DNA of 64,000 nt. It comes from Clostridia bacterium (GTDB taxonomy: Bacteria > Bacillota > Clostridia > Christensenellales > Aristaeellaceae). Location: the NCBI GenBank assembly GCA_017429695.1, contig JAFROK010000033.1, positions 1 through 64,000 on the forward strand, written 5' to 3'. Position 1 is the stretch's first letter, and every line of letters starts with the position of its first letter. The notes below the pieces were generated by a model, which saw nothing but the letters and a program-made list of their open reading frames with translations, searched no databases and was not told where the DNA came from. Positions 31,841 through 39,892 of this stretch are shown here, one piece after another. A program made the translations under genes and the position numbers.

Positions 31841-32734
31841 CTATTCTTCCGGTGCAATCTGCGCCTTCCATATCAGCATACCATCCTGCTTTTGTGCAAT
31901 CCCCCAAAACGCATCGTTCAGGTATACCCGCACAATTCCGCCGTCAAGCAGTGCCTCTCCTTCCCATCCGGCAACTGGGATCTTCGCACCGTTCGCAACC
32001 ATCTTCCGGTATTTTTCCGGCACATCTGCACGGGCAATATGTCCCAGCGGTGCGTCCGGCGGAATCATTTTCCCTGCCAGTTCTCCCTGCGCCGCCAGTT
32101 CCCGTGCTTCATCCAGCGTGATCGCCGTATCGATCGTAAAGGCGCCGCTCTGTGTCCGTACAAGGCTCCGCATATGCGCGGGGCACCCGCACATCCTGCC
32201 CAGGTCATCGCAGATTGTCCGGATATAGGTTCCCTTTCCACACCGGATCCTCATCCGCACGCCGTGCTCTGGTTCTTCCCCGATGATATCAATGCTGTAT
32301 ATAACAACCGTCCGTTCCGGAACTTCCACCGTTTCCCCTTTGCGGGCCCGGGCATACAGTGGTTTCCCGCCGACCTTGATCGCACTGTACATGCTCGGCC
32401 GCTGAACAATCTCGCCGGTCATCTCCTGCGCTTTTTCACGCACAGTCTCAATATCCGGATAGTTGCTGCCCGTTTCCAGCACGGTGCCGGTCGCATCCTG
32501 CGTATCCGTGCTGCTCCCGAATGCACATACGGCCTCATATTCCTTTTCCTTGTCCACCAGGTATTCAAAAAGCCGCGCGGCCTTCCCTGTCATCACAGGC
32601 AGTACCCCCGCGGCTTCCGGATCCAGTGTACCGGCGTGTCCGACACGCTTCTCCCCCGTCAGCCGCCGCATCACCGCCACAACAGCGGCGCTGCTCATGC
32701 CCGGAGGCTTCATGATATTAAAAAACCCGTTCAT
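31841..32734 (-). CDS. truB: tRNA pseudouridine-55 synthase
   Basis: 297 residues. The catalytic motif is GHAGTLDPEAAG with its nucleophilic aspartate. KEYEAVCAFGSSTDTQDATG and the RMRIRCGKGTYIRTICDDLG region follow, and a PUA-like C-terminus (~230-297) ends in EWKAQIAPEE-like residues. It modifies U55 of the T-loop. It sits in the usual place between nrnA and ribF. Confidence 0.96.
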   Translation of the reverse strand: MNGFFNIMKPPGMSSAAVVAVMRRLTGEKRVGHAGTLDPEAAGVLPVMTGKAARLFEYLVDKEKEYEAVCAFGSSTDTQDATGTVLETGSNYPDIETVREKAQEMTGEIVQRPSMYSAIKVGGKPLYARARKGETVEVPERTVVIYSIDIIGEEPEHGVRMRIRCGKGTYIRTICDDLGRMCGCPAHMRSLVRTQSGAFTIDTAITLDEARELAAQGELAGKMIPPDAPLGHIARADVPEKYRKMVANGAKIPVAGWEGEALLDGGIVRVYLNDAFWGIAQKQDGMLIWKAQIAPEE

Positions 32735-32793
32735 GCAATCATACCCATCGTCCAGTTATCCGCCTGCTTAACCCGTTATCAGTTCCGGTTCCT

Positions 32794-32826
32794 TGTCATC
32801 CTGAGCGAATGCGAAGGATCTCCTCC
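32794..32826 (+). repeat. TGTCATCCTGAGCGAATGCG-type dispersed repeat after nrnA
   Basis: Abuts the nrnA stop codon exactly. It has the same orientation relative to the minus-strand operon as the copies after ribF and before rimP. Confidence 0.8.
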
Positions 32827-33804
32827 TCACACCGTCACCTTTTTGACCATTTCGGCAAGCACAAGCGCCACTGCCTGGTCGAGGGTCCCTTCCATCGTAA
32901 TTCCCGATGCCTGGGGATGCCCGCCACCGCCAAAAACCTGCGCTACGTCATCAATCCGCTGCGGCTCTTTGGCCCGGAGGCTGAATTTGATCTTTCCGTC
33001 CCCTGCTTCACGCGCCAGCAGTGCCATTTCAGTTCCGACTGTGTCCAGTCCGTAATTGACCACGGTATCCGCATGCTCGCTCAATGCGCCGCAGTCTTCA
33101 AAGTCTTTCCGGGTCAGCTTCATCACGGCAATCTTCCCGTTTCCGGCAAACGTCATGCTTTCCAGTGCCTTGCCCAGCAGCTTCATCTGCTCCTTGGGCT
33201 TTACGCGGAACAGGATCCTGTTCAGGTCCGCCAGCGGAAGACCGGCGCCCATCAGTTCACTCATGGCCCGGAAGCATTCTGCATTCGTTGCAGCAAAAGC
33301 AAAATTGCCCGTATCGGTACTGATCCCGGTATACAGGCATTCCGCAATTTCCTTCGTCAGCGGAACGCCCAGTATTTTCAGTTCCTCCAGTATCATCAGG
33401 CAGGCAGCCGGCGCTTCCCCGTTTACCCAGTTGATTTCCATAAATAGCGGGTTGGTCGGATGATGATCAATCTGGGCTGTCATGCGACTGGCCTTTTTCA
33501 GGGCTTCACAACCACCGAGGCGCTTCACGTCACTCACGTCCACTGAAAGCATCAGGTCGAACGAAGCTTCGTTTTCCTCCGGCCGGCGGAACATATCCGC
33601 GCCGGGCAGAAAATGCATAGTATCCGGGATTTTTCCGTCACAGAAAAGCGTAACGTCCTTGCCCAGTGCCAGCAGCACGAGCCGCATGGCGGTGGCGCAT
33701 CCGATGGTATCCCCGTCCGGATTCACATGGCTGACCACGGCAATGGTCTGCGCATTCCGGATCGCTTCCGCTACTTGTTCAGGATTCTGCTTCATCCCGT
33801 CCAT
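32827..33804 (-). CDS. nrnA: DHH-family oligoribonuclease / pAp phosphatase
   Basis: 325 residues of the NanoRNase (NrnA) type, degrading 2-5-nt RNA and 3'-phosphoadenosine 5'-phosphate. Motifs: VSHVNPDGDTIG, LSVDVSDVKR, DHHPTNP, TGISTDTGNF and the DHHA1 loop FGGGGHPQASG. GGAGG lies 9 bases before the chosen ATG (MDGMKQN). The start lies inside the end of rbfA, a 26-base overlap. Confidence 0.94.
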   Translation of the reverse strand: MDGMKQNPEQVAEAIRNAQTIAVVSHVNPDGDTIGCATAMRLVLLALGKDVTLFCDGKIPDTMHFLPGADMFRRPEENEASFDLMLSVDVSDVKRLGGCEALKKASRMTAQIDHHPTNPLFMEINWVNGEAPAACLMILEELKILGVPLTKEIAECLYTGISTDTGNFAFAATNAECFRAMSELMGAGLPLADLNRILFRVKPKEQMKLLGKALESMTFAGNGKIAVMKLTRKDFEDCGALSEHADTVVNYGLDTVGTEMALLAREAGDGKIKFSLRAKEPQRIDDVAQVFGGGGHPQASGITMEGTLDQAVALVLAEMVKKVTV

Positions 33805-34159
33805 CTTCATGATCCTCCGACTGCATGGTATCCGCAAGCACCTTGGCAATATGCACACCGTACGCAATATTCCTGTCGCTGACAAAAATCAGCTCAGGGG
33901 TATAGCGGATAATCATCCGTTTGCCCAGGGCGCGGCGGATAAAGCCTTTGGCGCTCTTCAGCGCTTCCATCAGTTCATCTCTGCGGTCATCCTCCAGCAC
34001 GCTGACATAGATCTTCGCGTACCGCAGATCGCCGGTCACTTCTGCCCGGGTAATGGAAAAGGTGCCCCCGATCCGGGGATCACCCAATTCCTCCCGGATG
34101 ATGGCGTCCACTTCCCGGCGCACCTCTTCCGATATTCTGTCAATTCTCTGATAGCTCAT
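33779..34159 (-). CDS. rbfA: Ribosome-binding factor A
   Basis: 126 residues with the KH-type fold of RbfA: RIDRISEEVRREVDAIIREEL, then DPRIGGTFSITRAEVTGDLRYAKIYVS and ALGKRMIIRYTPELIFVSD. It assists 16S 5'-end maturation and cold adaptation of the 30S subunit. It lies 80 bases after infB, behind the short structured repeat, and overlaps nrnA. Confidence 0.96.
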   Translation of the reverse strand: MSYQRIDRISEEVRREVDAIIREELGDPRIGGTFSITRAEVTGDLRYAKIYVSVLEDDRRDELMEALKSAKGFIRRALGKRMIIRYTPELIFVSDRNIAYGVHIAKVLADTMQSEDHEDGRDEAES

Positions 34160-34196
34160 AGTATCGAGGGTTCTCCTCTGTGATAAAAGTATTCGA

Positions 34197-34234
34197 CCCG
34201 AAGGGGTCCAGGGGGCGATCGGAAAGCCCTCTGG
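34197..34234 (-). repeat. Stop-adjacent structured repeat, short copy 4
   Basis: Lies 4 bases after the infB stop. It is nearly identical to copy 1: CCAGAGGGC/GCCCCCTGG hairpin, TTTCCGATC loop, and the CCCC-TTCG-GG tetraloop. It falls within an operon, so it cannot be a strong unconditional terminator here unless rbfA has its own promoter. Confidence 0.75.
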
Positions 34235-34238
34235 TTCA

Positions 34239-37124
34239 TTACCGCGGAATTTCCTCCATGATGTAGCATTCTACTACATCGCCCTCTTTAATATCATTAT
34301 GCCCTTCCAGGCTCATGCCGCATTCATACCCGGCCGCCATTTCCTTCACGTCATCCTTCAGATGCCGCAGGCTGCTCAGCTTGCCTTCATGCACAACCAC
34401 GTTGTCACGCAGCAGGCGCACGCTGGCATTCCGCTGCACCTTGCCGTCCGTCACATAGCAGCCGGCAATGATGCCCGCGCCGGTAATCTTGAATACATTG
34501 CGGACCTCCGCGTGGCCCAGCAGCACCTCGCGGTACTCCGGCTCCAGCAGGCCCTTCATGGCCATTTCCATATCCTCGATGGCCTTGTAGATAACTGTAT
34601 ACAGCCGTACATCCACCTTGGCCTTCTCGGCTGCTTCCCGTGCGGAGGCATCCGGCCGGATATTGAATCCGATAATAATCGCGTTGAACGCGGAAGCCAG
34701 GTTCACATCGTCCTTGGTGATGGCGCCGGCTGCGCTGTGCAGCACACGAATCTTTACCTCGTCGCTGGACAGCTTTTCCATGGCCTGCTTGACCGCTTCC
34801 ACGGAGCCCTGTACGTCTGCCTTGATGATCAGGTTCAGCGTGGTTACCTTGCCCGCCTCGATGGAAGCAAACAGGTTTTCCATGCTCATCTTCGCCATGG
34901 TTGCCTCGCGGCTGGCCTTCAGTTTTTCACGGCGCTCATCCGCAACCTGACGGCTCAGGTGATCGTCGCCGACGGCAATCATCTCATCACCGGCGCTCGG
35001 CACATCGTCAAAGCCCATGATTTCAACCGGCATGGAGGGACCGGCGGAATCCACCCGTTCTCCCTTGTCGTTGATCAGGGCGCGAACCTTACCGGCCGCC
35101 ATGCCCGCGATGATGTTGTCGCCGACATGCAGCGTACCGTTCTGCAGCAGCACGGTGGCCAGCGGGCCCCGGGCTTTGTCCAGCTTCGCTTCAATGATGA
35201 CGCCACGGCCCAGCCGGTTCGGGTTGGCCTGCAGCTGCAGTACGTCCGCCTGCAGCAGGATCATCTCCAGCAGTTCGTCCACGCCGTCACCGGTCTTGGC
35301 GGAAACCGGCACACAGATCGTTTCGCCGCCCCAGTCTTCGCATACCAGGCCATACTGGGTCAGGTCCTGCTTGACCTTTTCGGGATTCGCGTCCGGCTTG
35401 TCCATCTTGTTAATTGCCACAATGATCGGCACTTCAGCCGCCTTGGCATGGTTGATGGATTCAACCGTCTGCGGCATTACGGAGTCATCCGCCGCAACAA
35501 CCAGTACGGCAATATCCGTTGCCTGGGTTCCGCGGGCACGCATGGCCGTAAATGCCTCGTGGCCGGGAGTATCGAGGAAAGTAATCTGGCGTCCGTCCAC
35601 ATTCACGGTATACGCGCCGATATGCTGGGTGATACCGCCGGCTTCTCCGGCAGTCACGCGGCTCTTCCGGATATAGTCCAGCAGGCTGGTCTTGCCATGG
35701 TCGACATGGCCCATAATGGTCACAACCGGCGGGCGGGATTCCAGGTTTTCTTCCGCGTCGTCGAAATCTTCCGCAACCAGCGCTGCTTCTGCCGTCTGTT
35801 CCTGCTTCCGTTCCAGGGTGATTTCGAAATCAGAGCAGACCAGCTGTGCAGTATCAAAGTCAATTTCGCTGTTGATGGTGGCCATGTTGCCCAGCATAAA
35901 CAGCTTCTTGATAATCTCACCGGCGGGCTTGCCGATCTTTTCAGTCAGGTCGCGCACCGTGATCGTATCGCCGGCCATGTATGCCGTTTCGATTTTGATC
36001 GGCGCCATCATCTGCTGGGCACTGGGCTTCTTGGCCCGTGCCCGCTTGCCGCCGCGGATTACTTCATCGTCATATCCGTTGAAGGTATTCTTGCTCGCCT
36101 GCTTCCGGTTCCGGCTCACATGTTCCGGATCGTGCTGGCGGATATAGTTTTTCTTGTTCGGGTCGTAATTGGAAACCCGTTCCTTTTCCATGGGAACAGC
36201 AAGCTCCGGGGTCCGACTGACACGTGCGCCGCCGCGGCCCTGGCCGCTGAATCCGCCACCCTGTTGCGGCCTTCCGCCGCCCTGGGGGCCGCCTGCAGGA
36301 CGGCCGTACTGGCCCTGTTGTCCCGCCGGACGGCCATACGGGCCTTGTTGTCCCGCCGGACGACCATACTGACCCTGCTGTCCTGCCGGACGGCCATACT
36401 GACCGGGCTGTCCCGCCGGACGGCCATACGGACCCTGTTGTCCTGCCGGACGGCCGTATTGGCCGGGCTGTCCCGCCGGACGGCCATACGGGCCCTGCTG
36501 CCCTGCCGGGCGGCCGTACGGACCCTGCTGTCCTGCCGGACGCGCATTATTCTGCGGCTGGCGTACCATTTCTCCCGGCCGGCTGATAATCTGTCCGATC
36601 ACCGGTTTCTTCGGTTCTGCCGGTTTTGCCGGACGTGCGGGTGCAGCAGGCGCGGCCGGAGCGGCCGGTGCAGCAGCAACTGCAGCGGGTGTTTCCGCTG
36701 TTTCCTGCGTTTCCTTCTTCGCAGGCTCTGTTGCCGGTTCTGCCTTCGCTTCAGCGGGTTTCTCCGCTTCCTCTTGCTTTTCCGGCTTGGAGGGCTTGGC
36801 CTGTTTCTTCGGCTTTTCTTCCGCAGTTTCCGGTTGTGCCGGTGCAGCAGTATTCTGCTCCTGCATGGCAGCTTCCATCATCTGCTTCTCGTCCTCGTCC
36901 AGCATGGTGAACGCCTTGGTATGAGTGGACTGCACCTTCAGCTGCTCCTGCTGCTTCCGGCGATGTTCCTCTTCCTCCCGCTGGCGGTTCATTTCCATGT
37001 CGATCTGCCTGAGCGTGTCAAGCAGGGCATCCGCCTCCCGGCGCATCCCGTTCGCTCTTCCCAGCAGCTCAGCAGCCTCTTCCACAAGTCCTTTGGTCGC
37101 GTCTTTCAAGTTTACCTTCGCCAT
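34239..37124 (-). CDS. infB: Translation initiation factor IF-2
   Basis: 961 residues. A coiled N-terminus (~1-75) leads into a Pro/Ala/Lys/Glu-rich linker (~90-185). Residues ~194-275 are eight tandem [10 protein letters not shown]-type decapeptides. An RGG-like stretch, an IF2_N domain (~375-430), the G domain ([14 protein letters not shown] at ~471, [19 protein letters not shown]) and the C-terminal initiator-tRNA-binding domains follow. The enzyme core is complete. The uncharged Gln/Gly/Tyr decapeptide array is unusual for IF-2 and looks low-complexity and disordered. Confidence 0.97.
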   Translation of the reverse strand: MAKVNLKDATKGLVEEAAELLGRANGMRREADALLDTLRQIDMEMNRQREEEEHRRKQQEQLKVQSTHTKAFTMLDEDEKQMMEAAMQEQNTAAPAQPETAEEKPKKQAKPSKPEKQEEAEKPAEAKAEPATEPAKKETQETAETPAAVAAAPAAPAAPAAPARPAKPAEPKKPVIGQIISRPGEMVRQPQNNARPAGQQGPYGRPAGQQGPYGRPAGQPGQYGRPAGQQGPYGRPAGQPGQYGRPAGQQGQYGRPAGQQGPYGRPAGQQGQYGRPAGGPQGGGRPQQGGGFSGQGRGGARVSRTPELAVPMEKERVSNYDPNKKNYIRQHDPEHVSRNRKQASKNTFNGYDDEVIRGGKRARAKKPSAQQMMAPIKIETAYMAGDTITVRDLTEKIGKPAGEIIKKLFMLGNMATINSEIDFDTAQLVCSDFEITLERKQEQTAEAALVAEDFDDAEENLESRPPVVTIMGHVDHGKTSLLDYIRKSRVTAGEAGGITQHIGAYTVNVDGRQITFLDTPGHEAFTAMRARGTQATDIAVLVVAADDSVMPQTVESINHAKAAEVPIIVAINKMDKPDANPEKVKQDLTQYGLVCEDWGGETICVPVSAKTGDGVDELLEMILLQADVLQLQANPNRLGRGVIIEAKLDKARGPLATVLLQNGTLHVGDNIIAGMAAGKVRALINDKGERVDSAGPSMPVEIMGFDDVPSAGDEMIAVGDDHLSRQVADERREKLKASREATMAKMSMENLFASIEAGKVTTLNLIIKADVQGSVEAVKQAMEKLSSDEVKIRVLHSAAGAITKDDVNLASAFNAIIIGFNIRPDASAREAAEKAKVDVRLYTVIYKAIEDMEMAMKGLLEPEYREVLLGHAEVRNVFKITGAGIIAGCYVTDGKVQRNASVRLLRDNVVVHEGKLSSLRHLKDDVKEMAAGYECGMSLEGHNDIKEGDVVECYIMEEIPR
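36300..36543 (-). repeat. 30-bp tandem repeat inside infB
   Basis: Eight head-to-tail 30-bp units encode [10 protein letters not shown] or the variants [10 protein letters not shown] and [10 protein letters not shown]. Third positions vary between units, so the array has been kept in frame while drifting. Confidence 0.9.
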
Positions 37125-37185
37125 TCGACGTTTGTCCCCCCGCCGTTCTCCGGCAATTTGTTTTGTCCTGACAATTAATCCTTTA

Positions 37186-37482
37186 TTACTTTAAACACTC
37201 AGTAATCTGAGCGTCAAAAGTCCCTGTCTTCACAGCCATTGCGACTCCCGGCTTCCCGGTTGCCTCAAACAGCAGTCCTGCCGGCAGCTCTGCCATCCTG
37301 ACATCGGCCGCCTGGCACCAGCTTTCATACCTTTTCCGGGTATTCATGCTCATGTCCCCGTCTGCCAGCAGAATCCCGCACTCGCCGTTTGCGATTGCCC
37401 TTCTGCAGCTGTCCTCTCCGAACACTGCCTGTCCGGCCCGCACACACAGGCCCATCAGCCCGCGCAGCCTTTTTTCATCCAA
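37186..37482 (-). CDS. ylxQ: L7Ae-family ribosome-associated protein YlxQ
   Basis: 98 residues of the L7Ae/L30e RNA-binding fold: [40 protein letters not shown], then [10 protein letters not shown] near the end. I chose a TTG start because GGGGAGGG lies 8 bases before it and the length then matches the family. It overlaps the ylxR stop by 8 bases. It probably binds kink-turn-like RNA; the exact target is unknown. Confidence 0.88.
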   Translation of the reverse strand: MDEKRLRGLMGLCVRAGQAVFGEDSCRRAIANGECGILLADGDMSMNTRKRYESWCQAADVRMAELPAGLLFEATGKPGVAMAVKTGTFDAQITECLK

Positions 37483-37765
37483 TCGCGGTGCCCTCCCCGG
37501 TGAGCGTTTCCATCTCCTGCCGCAGGGCCTCCGCGGTTTCCGGCGACAGTGCCGCATCCAGCTGGCGTTCCAGCTGCCGCTGTTTGATCGCCCGCTTCAG
37601 GCATTCAGGATCGCGGCACACATAGGCGCCCCTTCCGGACTTCTTGCCCGTGGGATCCAGGGAAACATCGCCTTCCGGGCTTCGAACCACCCGGATCAGC
37701 GATTTTTTCTCCTTCATCTCCCGGCACCCGACGCACATCCGCATCGGAATCTTCTTTGGCTTCAT
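37475..37765 (-). CDS. rnpM: RNase P modulator RnpM (YlxR)
   Basis: 96 residues of the YlxR family: [20 protein letters not shown] and [16 protein letters not shown], a conserved basic RNA-binding surface. The family is reported to bind and modulate RNase P RNA in Bacillus. AAGGAG overlaps the nusA stop 9 bases upstream, giving tight coupling. Confidence 0.93.
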   Translation of the reverse strand: MKPKKIPMRMCVGCREMKEKKSLIRVVRSPEGDVSLDPTGKKSGRGAYVCRDPECLKRAIKQRQLERQLDAALSPETAEALRQEMETLTGEGTAIG

Positions 37766-37774
37766 CCGTTCTCC

Positions 37775-38962
37775 TTACATAGTATCGTCATCCCCGACGA
37801 CACTGGAATCAAAGTCCATTGTAAAACTGTCATATGTCGGAGTTTCCACCTGGATATACTCCGTCACCTGGCCGTTCTCATCCACCATGTCCGTCATCTC
37901 GGCCGCCTGGCTCTGGCTCTTGATGTCAATCTTCCATCCGGTCAGCTTCGCGGCCAGCCGTGCGTTCTGCCCTTCCTTGCCGATGGCCAGGCTCAGCTGG
38001 TTATCCGGAACGATCACGCGGAACGCTTTCTCATCCCGTGCCTGGTAAACACTCAGCACATGGGCCGGATTCAGAGCGTTCGCCACGAACTCCGCAGGAT
38101 TGCTGCTCCACTTGATGATATCGATCTTCTCGCCCTTCAGCTCGGTTACAACCCGGTCCACCCGGCCGCCCCGCTGTCCGACGCAGGCGCCGACCGGATC
38201 GATCAGCACATCTGCGCTGTGAACGGCAATCTTCGTCCGGCTGCCAGCTTCACGGGCAATCGCCTTGATCGTCACGATACCGCCGGCAATTTCAGGCACT
38301 TCCATTTCAAACAGGCGCTTCACCAGGTTCGGATGAATCCGGCTCACATATACCTGGGGGGTATATCCGGCGTTCTGGCTGGTCTTGTGAACCTCCAGGA
38401 TGTAGACCTTGATATGGTCTCCGTCATGGAACGTTTCGCCGGGAATCATCTCTTCCTTCTCGAGCACACCCTCGGTCCGGCCAAGGTCAACATAAACAAC
38501 CTTCGGCTCAATCCGTTCCACAATACCGGTCAGAATCTCGCTTTCCTTTTCCACGTACTCGTCGTAAATCTTGCCGCGCTCCGCTTCCCGGATGTGCTGG
38601 ATAATCACCTGTTTCGCCGTCTGTGCGGCCACCCGCAGGAATCCGTTCGGCGTCACATTGACTTCCGCGATATCCCCCATCTCATAAGTGGGGTTGATCT
38701 TCTGAGCTTCCTTCAGGGAAATCTGGTTCGTGGGATCTTCGATTTCCTCATCCTCCAGGATCAGTTTCCGGGCATACACGGAGATGGATCCGTTGTCCCG
38801 GTTTACTGTCACGTCCAGGTTATTCGGCGCCGTTTCTCCCTTCGGAAGGTTCTTCTTGTAGGCGGCTTTCAGGGCCTCCTCAATGGTATTGAACAGCGAT
38901 TCCTCGCTGATTTCCTTCTCTTTTGCCAGCATCCGGATGGCATCAATAACTTCCGATTTCAT
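37775..38962 (-). CDS. nusA: Transcription termination/antitermination factor NusA
   Basis: 395 residues: an N-terminal RNA-polymerase-binding domain ([19 protein letters not shown]), an S1 domain (~135-200, [22 protein letters not shown]), then KH domains ([21 protein letters not shown] and the second KH around [19 protein letters not shown]). Normal length for a clostridial NusA without acidic C-terminal repeats. Second gene of the operon. Confidence 0.97.
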   Translation of the reverse strand: MKSEVIDAIRMLAKEKEISEESLFNTIEEALKAAYKKNLPKGETAPNNLDVTVNRDNGSISVYARKLILEDEEIEDPTNQISLKEAQKINPTYEMGDIAEVNVTPNGFLRVAAQTAKQVIIQHIREAERGKIYDEYVEKESEILTGIVERIEPKVVYVDLGRTEGVLEKEEMIPGETFHDGDHIKVYILEVHKTSQNAGYTPQVYVSRIHPNLVKRLFEMEVPEIAGGIVTIKAIAREAGSRTKIAVHSADVLIDPVGACVGQRGGRVDRVVTELKGEKIDIIKWSSNPAEFVANALNPAHVLSVYQARDEKAFRVIVPDNQLSLAIGKEGQNARLAAKLTGWKIDIKSQSQAAEMTDMVDENGQVTEYIQVETPTYDSFTMDFDSSVVGDDDTM

Positions 38963-39026
38963 GGTTCCTGCCTCGCTTTCAGTGTTCTTGTCCTTATTCC
39001 TGTTGCCGCGTCACAATTCATTGCCC

Positions 39027-39497
39027 TTAAAGGTCAACTTCTTCAACCCCGCTCATGTCGACGATAGGTTTTACGATCGCCGCCGCTTTCCTGGGAATTC
39101 TCTTCTCCCCGTCCGGTGTATCGATCACGATCTCCCCGTCTTCCAGCCCGGCCAGCGTTCCGGTGATCACCTTAACGCCGTCCATCGCCTTAAACAGTTT
39201 GATCTCAATCTCCGACCCGAGGTTCCGTTCAAAATCCCGGTCCTTCTTCAGCGGCCGGTCAATCCCCGGTGACGATACTTCCATGAAGTCGTAATCCACC
39301 TTGTCCGCAAGATCGCGGACCGCCTTGTGGTACGCTTCACAGTCATCCAGTGAGATGCCTTCCGGCCGGTCAATATAGAACCGCAGGTATTTGCCCGTGG
39401 GTTCCTTTTCCAGCGCAATCTCCACCAGTTCGAACCCCATGTCCGCCGCGATCTTTTCGCAGCGCGGTTCAATCGCCGTTGTTTCCGCTTTCGCCAT
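39027..39497 (-). CDS. rimP: Ribosome maturation factor RimP
   Basis: 156 residues with typical segments GFELVEIALEKEPTGKYLRFYIDRPEGISLDDCE, then DFMEVSSPGIDRPLKKDRDF and the C-terminal Sm-like part. It helps 30S assembly. First gene of the operon; AAGGAA lies 9-10 bases upstream. The next gene starts 64 bases after its stop. Confidence 0.96.
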   Translation of the reverse strand: MAKAETTAIEPRCEKIAADMGFELVEIALEKEPTGKYLRFYIDRPEGISLDDCEAYHKAVRDLADKVDYDFMEVSSPGIDRPLKKDRDFERNLGSEIEIKLFKAMDGVKVITGTLAGLEDGEIVIDTPDGEKRIPRKAAAIVKPIVDMSGVEEVDL

Positions 39498-39764
39498 TTA
39501 CCGTTTCCTTTTCTCGTACGTCATTCTGAGCGTAGCGAAGAATCTCCTCCGCCGTAATCTCCGGGCAATCAAAAAGAGCGGAAAACAGACCCTTCTTCAG
39601 CCCCCGCTTCTGCCCGGAGAGTATATACTCCTGCCGGTACTGCGGAAACCTTCAGGCCTTTTCCACTCTTTACGTTAAACCCTTCTTTCATGGCGCATTG
39701 CCGTTCAAGTTCGTATGGAAACCCATACGCACGGCAGTATATCATATTTCAACCGGTCTGGCAA
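39498..39764 (-). promoter_or_regulatory. Promoter and ~235-base leader of the rimP-infB operon
   Basis: On the minus strand TTGCCA (39759-39764) and TATACT (39736-39741) have 17-bp spacing. The leader down to rimP contains a perfect 12-bp palindrome GAGTATATACTC (39619-39630) between CCGG half-sites, and a TGTCATTCTGA-type repeat (39519-39547). A 40-codon frame inside it (39569-39691) has no ribosome-binding site. The leader is long enough for a cis-acting RNA, but I recognise no known class. Confidence 0.6.
39519..39547 (+). repeat. CGTCATTCTGAGCGTAGCGA-type dispersed repeat before rimP
   Basis: Fifth member of the family, lying in the rimP leader 22 bases upstream of the start codon. On the transcribed strand it provides a GGAGGAG string. 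Confidence 0.75.
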
Positions 39765-39851
39765 TCATTTTTTTGCCAAAACGCTTGAAAAATAACGGAA
39801 TCCGTCCCTTTTCCGCATCATTTGCCCCTGCAAGGATTCCCCCACGGAAAA

Positions 39852-39871
39852 CGGGAGCCCGAAGGCTCCCG
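39852..39871 (-). terminator. Terminator of the LRR/Cna-B giant gene
   Basis: On the minus strand CGGGAGCC-TTCG-GGCTCCCG followed by TTTT. The UUCG tetraloop and perfect 8-bp stem make it a strong terminator 21 bases past the stop. Confidence 0.9.
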
Positions 39872-39892
39872 CAATCCTTGTGTTTCCGTTGG

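Noticed and set aside
31481-33055. 524-codon plus-strand frame covering ribF/truB/nrnA
   Set aside because: Shadow of three clear genes; its apparent similarity to a frame at 16014-16370 comes from the shared structured repeat, not from a protein.
34299-37178. 959-codon plus-strand open frame
   Set aside because: Antisense to infB; Cys/Arg/Leu strings arise from the complement of the linker repeats.
39569-39691. 40-codon minus-strand frame in the rimP leader
   Set aside because: It has no Shine-Dalgarno and overlaps the palindrome; more likely untranslated leader, though a leader peptide cannot be excluded.
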